DNA from: Actinomycetota bacterium
GTDB lineage: Bacteria; Actinomycetota; Actinomycetes; Nanopelagicales; Nanopelagicaceae
Assembly (NCBI GenBank): GCA_026392825.1
Contig: JAPLBF010000025.1
Coordinates: 1-52,161, forward strand
Length of the DNA: 52,161 bases
Direction of reading: 5' to 3'
The notes under the pieces were generated by a model that did not search any database, had not been told where the DNA came from, and was given only the letters and a program-made list of their open reading frames with translations. Both the position numbers and the translations under genes were made by a program. Below are positions 1 to 8,333 of this stretch, piece after piece; positions within the stretch are counted from its first letter, which is position 1; each line of letters starts with the position of its first letter.

Positions 1-318
1 GGTGTCATGTTGGGTGCTTCATACGCACTTGATCGCGCAGCTGGTGGGCAATTTGAGGTCTTTCCCAGTTACATAAGAATTATTTACATTTTAAATTTTG
101 CCCTAATTGCCTATCAGGTAGTGATTTTTACTCGCTTCTCCTATGGAATAGCAGTTAAGCCAAGATGGATAGTTAAAGCATTTGTAATTCTCGGAGCCTT
201 GGGAATTCTTGCTAATGCAGCATCTCGAAGCGTTAATGAGCGTTGGAACGTTATTCCCGCATTAATCATTACATTTGCTTTTTATCGAATTTTGAAGTCC
301 TACCAAAGAATAATGTAG
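1..318 (+). CDS. Hypothetical small membrane protein (5' end may lie outside the window)
   Basis: The frame is open to the left edge, so the gene may begin upstream; the first ATG is at 7. From that Met there are about 103 residues. Three hydrophobic stretches, at about residues 20-43, 54-73 and 79-95, suggest an integral membrane protein ending in a short basic tail. No family motif was recognised. It is followed by about 100 bases without a gene and then a VOC-family gene on the same strand. Function unknown. Confidence 0.45.
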   Translation, partial: GVMLGASYALDRAAGGQFEVFPSYIRIIYILNFALIAYQVVIFTRFSYGIAVKPRWIVKAFVILGALGILANAASRSVNERWNVIPALIITFAFYRILKSYQRIM

Positions 319-421
319 GAGTGGCCTAGACTTTTCTAATGCGAAACCAAGCTCGAATTTCAACGAGCGTTGCCACCTTGGCGATAGTATTAAAAGCCAC
401 AGGGTGCCTTGGCGAATAACT

Positions 422-811
422 ATGCTGACCTTAGGAATGATCACAATTGTCGTCGATGACTATGACGCAGCAATTTCGCATTATGTAAATGAACTTGGTT
501 TTGCCTTGATAGAAGATAAAGAAATGACACCTGAGAAGCGTTGGGTTGTCATTGCGCCCGGCACGGAAGGTGCCAAGATTCTGCTCGCCAAAGCTGCCAC
601 CGATGAGCAGAGATCTGCCATTGGCAACTCAACCGGTGGACGCGTTGGATTCTTTATGTACACAACAAAGTTTGTTGAAACATATGAGAAATACAAAGCT
701 CGGGGTATTGAGTTCGTTGAGCAACCCCGCCAAGAGACATATGGGTGGGTGGTTGTCTTCAAAGATAAATATGGAAATAAATGGGATTTAATTGAATCCA
801 AAATTAACTAA
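422..811 (+). CDS. VOC-superfamily protein (glyoxalase/bleomycin-resistance fold)
   Basis: About 129 residues. The N-terminal beta strand followed by DDYDAAISHY and an LGF motif is typical of a VOC half-domain. The C-terminal FKDKYGNKWDLIE matches the usual 'DPdGN.weL' strand, whose final Glu is often a metal ligand. One VOC module is a common length for dimeric members. The substrate cannot be predicted. I chose ATG 422; an in-frame GTG at 404 would add six residues, and neither has a strong ribosome-binding site. The 3' end overlaps the convergent arsC gene by 8 bases. Confidence 0.75.
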   Translation: MLTLGMITIVVDDYDAAISHYVNELGFALIEDKEMTPEKRWVVIAPGTEGAKILLAKAATDEQRSAIGNSTGGRVGFFMYTTKFVETYEKYKARGIEFVEQPRQETYGWVVVFKDKYGNKWDLIESKIN

Positions 812-1202
812 GTAATTCCGCCAATAACTTCTCTACTCGCGCTTTTATTTCATCACGAATCACACGAACTGGCTCAATCCCCTGCCCTGCTGGATCTTCC
901 AGTACCCAATCTTCATAACGCTTGCCCGGATAGAACGGGCAGACATCGCCGCAGCCCATGGTGATCACTGCATCTGATTCTTGTACTGCCTCAGGTGTTA
1001 AAACTTTTGGCGTGTTATTTGCGATATCGATTCCGACTTCGGCCATCGCTGCAACGGCAACTGGGTTAATGGAATCTTTTGGAGCAGAACCCGCGGAAAG
1101 AACTTCTACTCGCCCCTGACCAAGCTCGCGCATAAAGCCTGCCGCCATTTGTGAACGGCCGGCGTTGTGTACACATACAAAGAGAACTGTTGGCTTGCTC
1201 AT
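804..1202 (-). CDS. arsC: Arsenate reductase, low-molecular-weight phosphatase fold (ArsC)
   Basis: 132 residues, the normal size for the LMW protein-tyrosine-phosphatase-like ArsC family that reduces arsenate to arsenite. The P-loop C-X5-R-S is at Cys10 to Ser17 (CVHNAGRS), the candidate resolving cysteines are Cys84 and Cys88 in GCGDVCP, and the general-acid Asp-Pro pair is at about 103-104. This arrangement resembles thioredoxin- or mycothiol-coupled enzymes rather than the glutaredoxin type. It lies 14 bases downstream of the aquaporin-like gene on the same strand, a typical arsenic pairing: reduce arsenate, then let arsenite leave. A plain tyrosine phosphatase is less likely because of the extra cysteines. 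Confidence 0.88.
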   Translation of the reverse strand: MSKPTVLFVCVHNAGRSQMAAGFMRELGQGRVEVLSAGSAPKDSINPVAVAAMAEVGIDIANNTPKVLTPEAVQESDAVITMGCGDVCPFYPGKRYEDWVLEDPAGQGIEPVRVIRDEIKARVEKLLAELLS

Positions 1203-1216
1203 TTACTTCTCTTTTC

Positions 1217-1876
1217 TCAATCTCGGTTTTTTGAAGTTATAAATTTGGTTAAGGCAATACCTGCAATGGCACCGATTACTTGCGCTGCAATAAATGGCAA
1301 GACAGATGCGGGCGCAATGCCAGCGAATGAGTCAGAGAGTGTTCTTGCCACAGTTACAACGGGGTTGGCAAAGCTAGTAGATGAAGTAAAGAAGTAAGCG
1401 GCAGATATATAAGCGCCAACGAGAACTGGAATCTTGGCTTCACTCTTTTGAGCGATTGCGGTGAAGATAATAAAGACCAAGCCAGCGGTGGCCAGAATTT
1501 CACTCACGAAGAGATCTGCACCCGTGCGATCCTTCTGTGAGATTTCAATGATTGGTAGGTTAAAGATGAAGTTAGCCAGCGCAACGCCAATGACCGCTCC
1601 GATTAACTGTGCTACTAAATAAGCGGCGGTAAGGGAGGCGGTGATGTTCTTCTTAAATGACTGGATCACAGTCACAACTGGGTTGAAGTGCGCTCCACTA
1701 ATAGGGCCAAGTAAGGTAATTAAGATGTAGAGAATTAGACCGGTTGCCGCAGAGTTAATCGTTAACTGCACGCCAACATCTTTTGAAAGGTTGGTAGCCA
1801 TTACACCTGAACCGATTACAACCAGCAATAAAGTGGCGGTGCCAATGGCTTCGGCAAATATTCGTCTCAAATTCAC
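1217..1876 (-). CDS. MIP/aquaporin-family channel, likely arsenite or metalloid efflux
   Basis: 219 residues with six predicted membrane spans and two half-helix loops. The loop motifs are Asn-Pro-Val (first at residues 65-67, second in SFANPVV) instead of Asn-Pro-Ala. The selectivity-filter Arg that normally follows the second NPA directly is absent there; an Arg occurs four residues further on. This form is common in aquaporin-like proteins of ars loci, which carry As(OH)3 as Sinorhizobium AqpS does. The start is GTG 1876, with GGGAG directly upstream, too close to be an ideal Shine-Dalgarno. It leads the arsC transcript. Metalloid transport is inferred from context; water or glycerol flux is possible. 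Confidence 0.82.
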   Translation of the reverse strand: MNLRRIFAEAIGTATLLLVVIGSGVMATNLSKDVGVQLTINSAATGLILYILITLLGPISGAHFNPVVTVIQSFKKNITASLTAAYLVAQLIGAVIGVALANFIFNLPIIEISQKDRTGADLFVSEILATAGLVFIIFTAIAQKSEAKIPVLVGAYISAAYFFTSSTSFANPVVTVARTLSDSFAGIAPASVLPFIAAQVIGAIAGIALTKFITSKNRD

Positions 1877-1942
1877 TCCCTAATCATCGGGTATAGATCA
1901 GCAGGTAATACCCTGCGGCACAGAGTAATATCTGAATTTAAG

Positions 1943-2746
1943 ATGAACCTTTCATTACAACTCTTCCCATCTGAGGCAACTAATGCGCCTCATATCGTGA
2001 TGGTGCACGGGTTGGGCTCGGCAGCAACCGCCTGGAAGCCTTTGATCCCATTTCTACAACCGCAATACAACATAATCACTGTAGATCTGCCTGGGCATGG
2101 CAAAACGCCTCTAGATAATTCACAACCGATGGATCCGCGTTCTTTGGCTAATTTAATTGTTAAAGAAGTAGCCCAACAATTTAACGTGACTAGCTTTGAT
2201 CTAGTTGGAAATTCTTGGGGAGGTTGGATCGCACTCGAAATCGCAGCCGATAATCCTCAATCTGTAAGGAGCGTTGTCGCATTGGCACCGGCAGGCTTTT
2301 GGTTAGCCTCCTTTGTGCAGGTTTTTTCGGGAGTTTCAGCGCTTCGCTTTTTGGCGAGAAGTACTGCGGCGATGGCACCGGCATTTTTAAAGTACGAGTG
2401 GGCCCGCAAATCAGGTTTTGAAAGAGTGAGTCCGCGCTGGCGAAATTTCTCAATTGAACTCTGCATAGATGCAACCATTGCAATTGCTAACTCCCCTGGA
2501 TATGTACCAGGCTCAAATGCAATGGTGCAAAAACGATTTGATTCTGCGATTGATTCTGCGATTCCAGTAACAATAATTTTTGGGGATAGCGATAACACAC
2601 TTCCTGCGACAGCTTGTCAAGAACGCACTATGGCACCAGCCCACTCACAGTGGAAAATATTTGAAGAGTGTGGGCACGCGCCAATGTGGGATCACCCGCA
2701 AGAAGTCGCAGCAGAAATCTTTGCAGCATCAGGTGTCAATCAATGA
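1943..2746 (+). CDS. Alpha/beta hydrolase
   Basis: 267 residues with a full alpha/beta-hydrolase layout: oxyanion region VHGLG at 21-25, DLPGHGKT at 48-55, nucleophile Ser91 in GNSWGG, a candidate acid in FGDSD at about 214-217, and catalytic His in CGHAPMWDHP near 245. There is no signal peptide, so it is probably cytosolic. The stop overlaps the start of the CrtA-like gene by four bases (ATGA), so the two are probably translationally coupled. A role in carotenoid modification, such as ester hydrolysis or acyl transfer, is possible but rests only on position. The substrate is unknown. Confidence 0.8.
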   Translation: MNLSLQLFPSEATNAPHIVMVHGLGSAATAWKPLIPFLQPQYNIITVDLPGHGKTPLDNSQPMDPRSLANLIVKEVAQQFNVTSFDLVGNSWGGWIALEIAADNPQSVRSVVALAPAGFWLASFVQVFSGVSALRFLARSTAAMAPAFLKYEWARKSGFERVSPRWRNFSIELCIDATIAIANSPGYVPGSNAMVQKRFDSAIDSAIPVTIIFGDSDNTLPATACQERTMAPAHSQWKIFEECGHAPMWDHPQEVAAEIFAASGVNQ

Positions 2747-3408
2747 GTAACGATCTCGTCACAGTTATCTACTTTTGGAAGTTAAAGCAGCACAAAGTTG
2801 GTTTTGCACTATTGCATATGGCTCTAGATCGTCGTGTGGTTCGCAAATTTAGCGGTGTGCGCTTTGCCAAGATGCTTGGTACTGGAAAAGGAGAAACATT
2901 TACTCCTCGGGATGCCGATGCCAATCGCTGGGGCGCGCTCGCTGTAATTGAGCAATCTCAATTGGAGTCTCTAGATGCATCGTCACTGATTAAACGTTGG
3001 CGTAAAAATAGCGCCGATGAAGTTAGATATCTATTGGATCCGATCTCATCTCACGGGTTATGGGCTAAGACCAATCCCTTTGCATATTCGGCAGTTCAGA
3101 CTGATGGTGAAGTAATTGCCATTACTCGTGCTCGCATTAAATGGTTCCAGAATTTGAGATTCTGGCGCGCTGTCCCACCTGTGACGCAAAGTCTTCACTC
3201 ATCTCCTGGGCTAATTAATACGATCGGGATCGGTGAAGCGCCGATCGGATTACAAGGAACTTTCTCCCACTGGCAAACTGGTGCAGCTCTTCGAAACTTC
3301 GCATATAAGGGTGCTGCGCATCAAGAAGCGATCGCTGCAACAGAACGGCACAATTGGTATGCCGAAGAACTCTTCGCCCGCTTTGCAGTACGCGATATTC
3401 GCGGCTAA
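2743..3408 (+). CDS. crtA-like: CrtA-like carotenoid (spheroidene-type) monooxygenase
   Basis: 221 residues from ATG 2743. The family shows in the N-terminal region with GTGKGETFTPRDAD near 45-60, FWRAVPPV near 143-150, and a C-terminal TIGIGEAP...FSHW...NFAYKGAAHQEAI...WYAEELFARF pattern. CrtA proteins of purple bacteria put a C2 keto group on acyclic carotenoids. Actinobacterial relatives are poorly characterised. Neighbours are CruF-type, glycosyltransferase and CrtD-like genes, which supports a carotenoid role. It starts inside the hydrolase stop codon and is followed 47 bases later by the CruF-like gene. The exact substrate and oxidation level cannot be read from sequence. Confidence 0.7.
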   Translation: MSNDLVTVIYFWKLKQHKVGFALLHMALDRRVVRKFSGVRFAKMLGTGKGETFTPRDADANRWGALAVIEQSQLESLDASSLIKRWRKNSADEVRYLLDPISSHGLWAKTNPFAYSAVQTDGEVIAITRARIKWFQNLRFWRAVPPVTQSLHSSPGLINTIGIGEAPIGLQGTFSHWQTGAALRNFAYKGAAHQEAIAATERHNWYAEELFARFAVRDIRG

Positions 3409-3455
3409 AAATCACTAAATTACTAAGTAATCCGTAAGTAGGGCAGACTTAGCCT

Positions 3456-4259
3456 ATGTCGATTCGTCATTACAACCCACGCCGGCGCCATCGCCGCGGC
3501 ATTTCGGATCGCTCCCGCTTTTTTCTTTACCTAATTCTCTCTGCCGCACTTCTATTACAAGTTTCTTATCCATTGCTCGATGGTGAGTCACTTCGCGTCG
3601 TAACCATCGCAACTGTTTATTGGGGTGCGGCCGCTATGGCTCTTCACGCGCTACTTTCTTTTGGTGCGCGCTATGCATTTACCTATTTGGCGATTTCATT
3701 AACCTTCGGATTCTTTATTGAATTACTTGGAGTTTCAACGGGTTGGCCTTTTGGTGTTTATGAATACGATCCATCACTTGGTCCGCAATTAATAGGCGTT
3801 CCACTTGTTGTTCCATTTGCTTGGGCGATGATTGCGCATCCAATTTTATGTGTTGCAAGGCGCGTCACCAATAACTGGGTATTTCTCTATGGTGGATTCG
3901 GAATGATGGCTTATGACTTATTCCTTGATCCACAAATGGTTAACGCCGGTCGTTGGACTTGGGAAGTAACTGGCTCGCACGTTCCATTTATGCCAGAAAT
4001 TCCTCTTTCGAATGCCTTTGGTTGGTTGTTATCAGGCATGGCCTTGATCGCGCTGCTCCACTTAGCGCTCCCCCGCGAACGGAGAAAACAAAGTGCAAGT
4101 TACACGGCAGTTGATATCTTCTTAATCTGGACCTGGTTTGCTGGAGTAGTCTCAAATCTCTTCTTCTTCGATCGCCCTGGAATAGCGTTTCTATTCGGAG
4201 CCTGCTTTGGTCTCTTCATTGCACCATATTTATTCTCGCGCTGGCTCGGGCGCCCTTAA
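3456..4259 (+). CDS. cruF-like: CruF-type carotenoid hydratase (carotenoid biosynthesis membrane protein)
   Basis: 267 residues with a basic N-terminal tail (about 20 residues rich in Arg and His) and about seven hydrophobic spans. It matches the PF04240 carotenoid-biosynthesis family, which includes CruF 1',2'-hydratase and haloarchaeal bisanhydrobacterioruberin hydratase. Recognisable features are FGFFIELLGVSTGWPFGVYEY near residues 88-108, the DLFLDPQMV stretch, and SNAFGWLL. The enzyme adds water to the psi end group of an acyclic carotenoid, giving a tertiary hydroxyl that can be glycosylated. The next gene is a GT2 glycosyltransferase, the same order of events as CruF and CruG in cyanobacterial myxol glycoside synthesis. 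Confidence 0.78.
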   Translation: MSIRHYNPRRRHRRGISDRSRFFLYLILSAALLLQVSYPLLDGESLRVVTIATVYWGAAAMALHALLSFGARYAFTYLAISLTFGFFIELLGVSTGWPFGVYEYDPSLGPQLIGVPLVVPFAWAMIAHPILCVARRVTNNWVFLYGGFGMMAYDLFLDPQMVNAGRWTWEVTGSHVPFMPEIPLSNAFGWLLSGMALIALLHLALPRERRKQSASYTAVDIFLIWTWFAGVVSNLFFFDRPGIAFLFGACFGLFIAPYLFSRWLGRP

Positions 4260-4269
4260 CTATTTAAAC

Positions 4270-5340
4270 GTGTTTACTAACTTTATTTTCTTTGCAACAG
4301 CGCTACTTCTGCTTTTGGCAATCACTAATTTCTTTACAATTCGCCGGCCCAAATCCGCAACTGAGCGCTCGGAAAGTGTAAGCATCCTGATTCCAGTGCG
4401 AAATGAAGCGGAAAATATCGCCGATTTGGTTTTAAGTCTGCAAGCGCAGCAATTCTTAGTTAATCCTGAAATCATCTTCATAAATGATTCATCTACCGAT
4501 GAAACTCTAGAAAAGTTGCAGCAGGCAACACTGGGTGGTGCGCAGATTAAAGTTGTAAACGCACCAAGCCTTCCGAGCGGTTGGCTGGGCAAGCCGTGGG
4601 CACTTCAGCAAGGGTTTTTACAAGCTAATGGCGAAATTGTTGTAACTCTGGATGCAGACGTTCGATTAACGCCGACTGGTATCTCGCAGGCTATTGCAAT
4701 GTTGGGTCAGCGTTCATTTATTTCACCGTACCCAAGACAGATCGCTAAAACTTTTTCGGAGCGTTTGATTCAACCTTTATTGCAATGGTCGTGGATGAGC
4801 ACAGTGCCGCTGCGCATTGCTGAAAAATCTTCAAAGACTTCACTCGCTGTGGCTAATGGACAATTCTTCGTTGTGCGCAAGAGCGCGTTAAATCAAATTG
4901 GCGGTTTTGAAGCCATTGCATCCGAAGTGCTAGATGATATGGAATTGGCGCGGGCGCTAATCAAATCTGGCGTACGTGGAGGAGTTGGCGACGGGTCTTC
5001 ACTTGCCCAAACACGGATGTATCAAAACTTTGCAGAAATAAGAGCGGGTTATGGAAAATCCCTCTGGAAGGCTTTTGGAAGTAAGAGCGGAAGCGCTGGC
5101 GCGATCACATTTCTAGTTGCAACTGGTATCGCTCCGCTAATTTCATGGGCTAATGGGAGCCCACTTGGTTTCTTGGCCTATGGATTTGTTGTAATTACGC
5201 GAATGCTCAGCGCTTATCGCTCGCGCGGAAAGTTAGTAGATTCACTTCTACATCCAATTTCCTGCGCTATCTTGATCTATCTAATTATCTATAGCTGGCG
5301 CGCACGCGGTGTTGTTGCGTGGAAAGGTCGCACGCTATGA
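4270..5340 (+). CDS. cruG-like: GT2-family glycosyltransferase, probable carotenoid glycosyltransferase (CruG-like)
   Basis: About 356 residues from GTG 4270. An N-terminal membrane segment is followed by a GT-A domain: SILIPVRNEA, FINDSSTDE, TLDADVRL (the metal-binding D-x-D type) and the acceptor-side EVLDDMELA. Two hydrophobic segments lie at the C-terminus. The start lies ten bases after the cruF-like stop; an upstream in-frame TTG at 4207 would overlap cruF and is less likely. Its stop overlaps the CrtD-like start (ATGA). It is expected to transfer a sugar from a nucleotide donor to a hydroxylated carotenoid at the membrane. The donor sugar is unknown. Confidence 0.75.
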   Translation: MFTNFIFFATALLLLLAITNFFTIRRPKSATERSESVSILIPVRNEAENIADLVLSLQAQQFLVNPEIIFINDSSTDETLEKLQQATLGGAQIKVVNAPSLPSGWLGKPWALQQGFLQANGEIVVTLDADVRLTPTGISQAIAMLGQRSFISPYPRQIAKTFSERLIQPLLQWSWMSTVPLRIAEKSSKTSLAVANGQFFVVRKSALNQIGGFEAIASEVLDDMELARALIKSGVRGGVGDGSSLAQTRMYQNFAEIRAGYGKSLWKAFGSKSGSAGAITFLVATGIAPLISWANGSPLGFLAYGFVVITRMLSAYRSRGKLVDSLLHPISCAILIYLIIYSWRARGVVAWKGRTL

Positions 5341-6851
5341 GTGAGGCAAAAGAAAAGGTTTTGGTAATTGGCGCAGGCATGGGCGGAATGTGCGCTGCTG
5401 CGCGCTTGGCTAGAGCAGGATATGAAGTAACTGTATTTGAATCATCCGATCGCCACGGTGGAAAATGCCGTACCGAATGGGTCGGCAACTACGCCTTTGA
5501 CACAGGTCCATCACTTCTGACTTTGCCTGCGGTCTATCGTGATTTCTTCCAACGCACCGGTGAGGTGATGGGTCGAGTAGTCGAACTTCAACCTGTTAGC
5601 CCATCTTTTGATTACCGATTCACCGATGGCAGTGCGGTTCGTTTTGCCAACCTGTCGCGCAAAGAAACGTTGGCTGCGATTGAAAGTTCCTTTGGCCTTG
5701 CATCTGCGCAAGAGTGGGATCAAATAATGCGCCAAGCTGAATCAATGTGGGATGTTTCGCGCGAACCATTTATTGAATCTGAACTGCGATCAATGCTCTC
5801 ACTTTTGAAACGCCCAACCTTGCTGCGAGATCTGCGGATAATTTCACCGTGGAAATCTTTGCGCGATTTCAAAGTAAAGGATCTGCGCCTTCGCAATATC
5901 TTAGATAGATATGCAACTTACAGTGGCTCTGATCCACGGGTAGCACCGGCGGTGCTTGCTTCAATTGCCTTTGTGGAAGAAGCATTTGGCGCTTGGCACA
6001 TCAAAGGCGGAGTTGGAAAGTTAGCTGATGCGGTTTATCAAAGATGCTTAGATCGCGGTGTTAAATTTGAATTCAATGTCAAGGTCTCTCAAATCAATCA
6101 CGATGGTAATTCCACAACCGGCATCACCTTGGCAGATAACCGAAAAATAGACTCTTCCATAGTCGTCGCAAATGCTGATGCCACAGCGGTGTACAACAAA
6201 TTGATAACTGGAAAAGTTAAGAAAATTCGCAAAGAACGCTCCAACTTAGCCAAGGCTGATCCCTCACTTGCTGGCTTCTCACTACTGCTTGGACTTCGCC
6301 CCAGCGAAAGTGAGACTGGGCTTTCGCATCACAACATCTTTTTCCCAGAAAATTATGATGCAGAGTTTGTAGATATATTCGATCGCAAGAAACCAGTAGC
6401 TGATCCAACTATCTATCTCTGCGCACCTCGAGATGAATCTATGGTTAAGCATCCTGGACACGAAGCTTGGTTTGTATTGGTAAATGCGCCACGACACGAT
6501 CAAAGCGGAGCTGACGGTTTTGATTGGAATGATTCAGATTTCAACCATAAATATGCGATGCAAATAATAGATTCATTGGAAGCTCGCGGAATAGCAATTC
6601 GTGATCGTTTAGAAGTGTTAGAGATTCGCACACCAGCAGATTTGGAGAGATCTGTATCGGCGCCCGGCGGTGCGATTTATGGAACTTCCAGCAATGGTGC
6701 GCGCTCTGCATTTATGCGCGCTAAGAATCGTTCGCCTCTGAAAGGTTTGTATTGCGTAGGTGGATCGGCGCATCCAGGTGGCGGGCTACCTTTAGTTGGT
6801 TTAAGCGCCGAGATTGTTGCGCAGGCTATTGTGGGCAAAGCGAGCCACTAA
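5337..6851 (+). CDS. crtD-like: FAD-dependent carotenoid desaturase, CrtD-like (CrtI/CrtN family)
   Basis: 504 residues. Rossmann FAD motif GAGMGGMCAAARLA sits near residues 13-26, followed by ESSDRHGGKCRT and FDTGPSLLTLP. The C-terminal FAD segment reads GGSAHPGGGLPLVGLSAE. This end resembles CrtD/CrtN-type enzymes more than the CrtI in this window (GTQPGVGVPMVL). CrtD introduces a 3,4 double bond next to a hydroxylated end group, consistent with the cruF-like neighbour. Start ATG 5337 overlaps the glycosyltransferase stop; a longer frame from 5319 adds a few residues without need. The 3' end overlaps the convergent CDP-alcohol phosphotransferase gene by 51 bases. Assignment to CrtD rather than a second CrtI is by context. 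Confidence 0.72.
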   Translation: MSEAKEKVLVIGAGMGGMCAAARLARAGYEVTVFESSDRHGGKCRTEWVGNYAFDTGPSLLTLPAVYRDFFQRTGEVMGRVVELQPVSPSFDYRFTDGSAVRFANLSRKETLAAIESSFGLASAQEWDQIMRQAESMWDVSREPFIESELRSMLSLLKRPTLLRDLRIISPWKSLRDFKVKDLRLRNILDRYATYSGSDPRVAPAVLASIAFVEEAFGAWHIKGGVGKLADAVYQRCLDRGVKFEFNVKVSQINHDGNSTTGITLADNRKIDSSIVVANADATAVYNKLITGKVKKIRKERSNLAKADPSLAGFSLLLGLRPSESETGLSHHNIFFPENYDAEFVDIFDRKKPVADPTIYLCAPRDESMVKHPGHEAWFVLVNAPRHDQSGADGFDWNDSDFNHKYAMQIIDSLEARGIAIRDRLEVLEIRTPADLERSVSAPGGAIYGTSSNGARSAFMRAKNRSPLKGLYCVGGSAHPGGGLPLVGLSAEIVAQAIVGKASH

Positions 6852-7433
6852 GCCAAAACTTAATGCCTGCAGAATGGCGAGAATTGCCATAGTTAAAGTA
6901 ACTAGTTCGAAACTCAGTGAATAAGAAACTAGAGCGATAAAAATAAAGCTGGCACGCACTGGACGTTCTGCAGGAGTAACCACACCAACGCCACTGATTC
7001 CTAGCGAAGTCAGTCGTGCCCGCGCATACTCTTGGGTTGAGGCAATTACGTAAGTCGCAAGCACCAACCAAGCGGGTGCGCCAATTCGATAGGCAACATA
7101 AAACCAGAGTGCTTCGCTTATGCGATCGGCGACTGAATCCAAAATTGCGCCAAATGAACTCTGCCGCTTTTGAAAGATAGCAACGCTGCCATCAATTCCA
7201 TCAGCGTAGAGAGATAAAACCAGAAGTGGAATCGCCCAAAGTGAGAGCGGATTAGCCGCCATTGCAATTGCAAATAGGACTCCGAGCAGGGTCAAAATAT
7301 TTGGAGTGATATGTAATTTAGAGAGAAACTTTGCGGATGCAAATGAAATAGCCAACCAGGTTTTTACGATTCCTTTTATATCGGTTCCCCCGTGCAAATC
7401 ACTCCACGTGGAGTTGAATTCTTCCTTTTTCAT
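6801..7433 (-). CDS. CDP-alcohol phosphatidyltransferase family protein
   Basis: 210 residues with about six membrane segments. The family motif D-x2-D-G-x2-A-R-x8-G-x3-D-x3-D is present as DGIDGSVAI...FGAILDSVAD, with all four Asp, both Gly and the Ala in register. The Arg is replaced by Ile. These integral membrane enzymes join a CDP-activated lipid to an alcohol such as glycerol 3-phosphate or inositol phosphate. The Arg substitution makes the substrate or even activity uncertain. The start overlaps the metF stop by four bases, so both are cotranscribed. The 3' end runs 51 bases into the convergent CrtD-like gene. Confidence 0.72.
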   Translation of the reverse strand: MKKEEFNSTWSDLHGGTDIKGIVKTWLAISFASAKFLSKLHITPNILTLLGVLFAIAMAANPLSLWAIPLLVLSLYADGIDGSVAIFQKRQSSFGAILDSVADRISEALWFYVAYRIGAPAWLVLATYVIASTQEYARARLTSLGISGVGVVTPAERPVRASFIFIALVSYSLSFELVTLTMAILAILQALSFGLVARFAHNSLRNNLGA

Positions 7434-8311
7434 TCCCGCTTTTTATCTTTAATCTGGGCGAATATCTCGCGCGTGGCGGTAGATGTATTCATAGTATAAA
7501 AATGTAAACCAGGAACTCCTGCAGCCAAAAGTTCTTCGCAAAGCTTTGTCGCTAATTCAACGCCTAACTTTCGAACATCATCTGGGTTATCTTTTACTTT
7601 TTCAAAGGCGGCAGATATTGCGCTAGGAATCGGAGTTCCGCTCAACTCAGCCATTCGATTAAATTGATTGACATTTGTAACTGGCAAGATTCCGGCGATG
7701 ATTGGCAACTGTGAACCGTGGGCGGATAACTTATCGACTAGCGATTTCCATTTAGCGGCTTCAAAGAAGAATTGTGTTGTAGCAAAAGTTGCTCCAGCGG
7801 CTTCTTTGCGAATAAGTGTTTCTACATCTGCAGAAAAATCACCGTTTGATGCCGGATGCCCATCAGGAAAGGCGGCCACACCAATTGTGAATCCGCCAAA
7901 GTCTGCTGCCAAAGAAACTAATTCATCCGCATGATTTAAACCGCCAGGCGTTGGTGACCACGGTGCGCGTGGACCTCCTGTTGGATCACCGCGCAGCGCC
8001 AAAATATTATGAATTCCAGCGGCTTTGTAGCGCGACAAAATTTCCAACAATTCTTCTCGTGTAGAACCAACACAAGTTAAATGTGCAACGACTGGCAATT
8101 TCGTGTGCTCGGTAATTTCAGAGGTGATTCGTATTGTGCGATCACGCGTAGATCCACCTGCTCCATAAGTGACGGAGATGAAGTCTGGGGCGATTGGCTC
8201 AAGCGCGGTGATTGCGCTCCAAAGGCGGCTTTCACCCTCTTGGTCTTTGGGTGGGAAGAATTCAAATGAGTAGGTGACGGCATCCCCGTCTCTCTTCATG
8301 CGCATCTCCAT
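7430..8311 (-). CDS. metF: 5,10-methylenetetrahydrofolate reductase
   Basis: About 293 residues. It reduces methylene-THF to methyl-THF for methionine synthesis, with FAD as cofactor. Family marks are FEFFPPKDQEG at the N-terminus (catalytic Glu), ISVTYGAGGSTRDRT, ALRGDP and a TTQFFFEA segment. I chose ATG 8311 because a TACCCT box ends six bases before it, which fits leaderless transcription; ATGs at 8305 and 8299 are also possible, and the frame is open up to 8356. It is divergent from crtE across a 22-base gap and leads the two-gene unit with the CDP-alcohol phosphotransferase. Confidence 0.9.
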   Translation of the reverse strand: MEMRMKRDGDAVTYSFEFFPPKDQEGESRLWSAITALEPIAPDFISVTYGAGGSTRDRTIRITSEITEHTKLPVVAHLTCVGSTREELLEILSRYKAAGIHNILALRGDPTGGPRAPWSPTPGGLNHADELVSLAADFGGFTIGVAAFPDGHPASNGDFSADVETLIRKEAAGATFATTQFFFEAAKWKSLVDKLSAHGSQLPIIAGILPVTNVNQFNRMAELSGTPIPSAISAAFEKVKDNPDDVRKLGVELATKLCEELLAAGVPGLHFYTMNTSTATREIFAQIKDKKRE

Positions 8312-8317
8312 GCGGTC

Positions 8318-8327
8318 AGGGTACCGT
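8318..8327. promoter_or_regulatory. Overlapping divergent -10 boxes for metF and crtE
   Basis: On the plus strand TACCGT (8322-8327) lies six bases before the crtE GTG at 8334. On the minus strand TACCCT (8323-8318) lies six bases before the metF ATG at 8311. The two hexamers share the TA step at 8322-8323, inside the palindrome GGTACC. Both genes would be transcribed from their first base. This is read from spacing only; no transcript data were available. Confidence 0.6.
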
Positions 8328-8333
8328 TGCGCC

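Noticed and set aside
4207-4269. Longer glycosyltransferase start at TTG 4207
   Set aside because: It would overlap the cruF-like gene by 53 bases and adds a segment without family similarity; GTG 4270 gives a normal membrane start.
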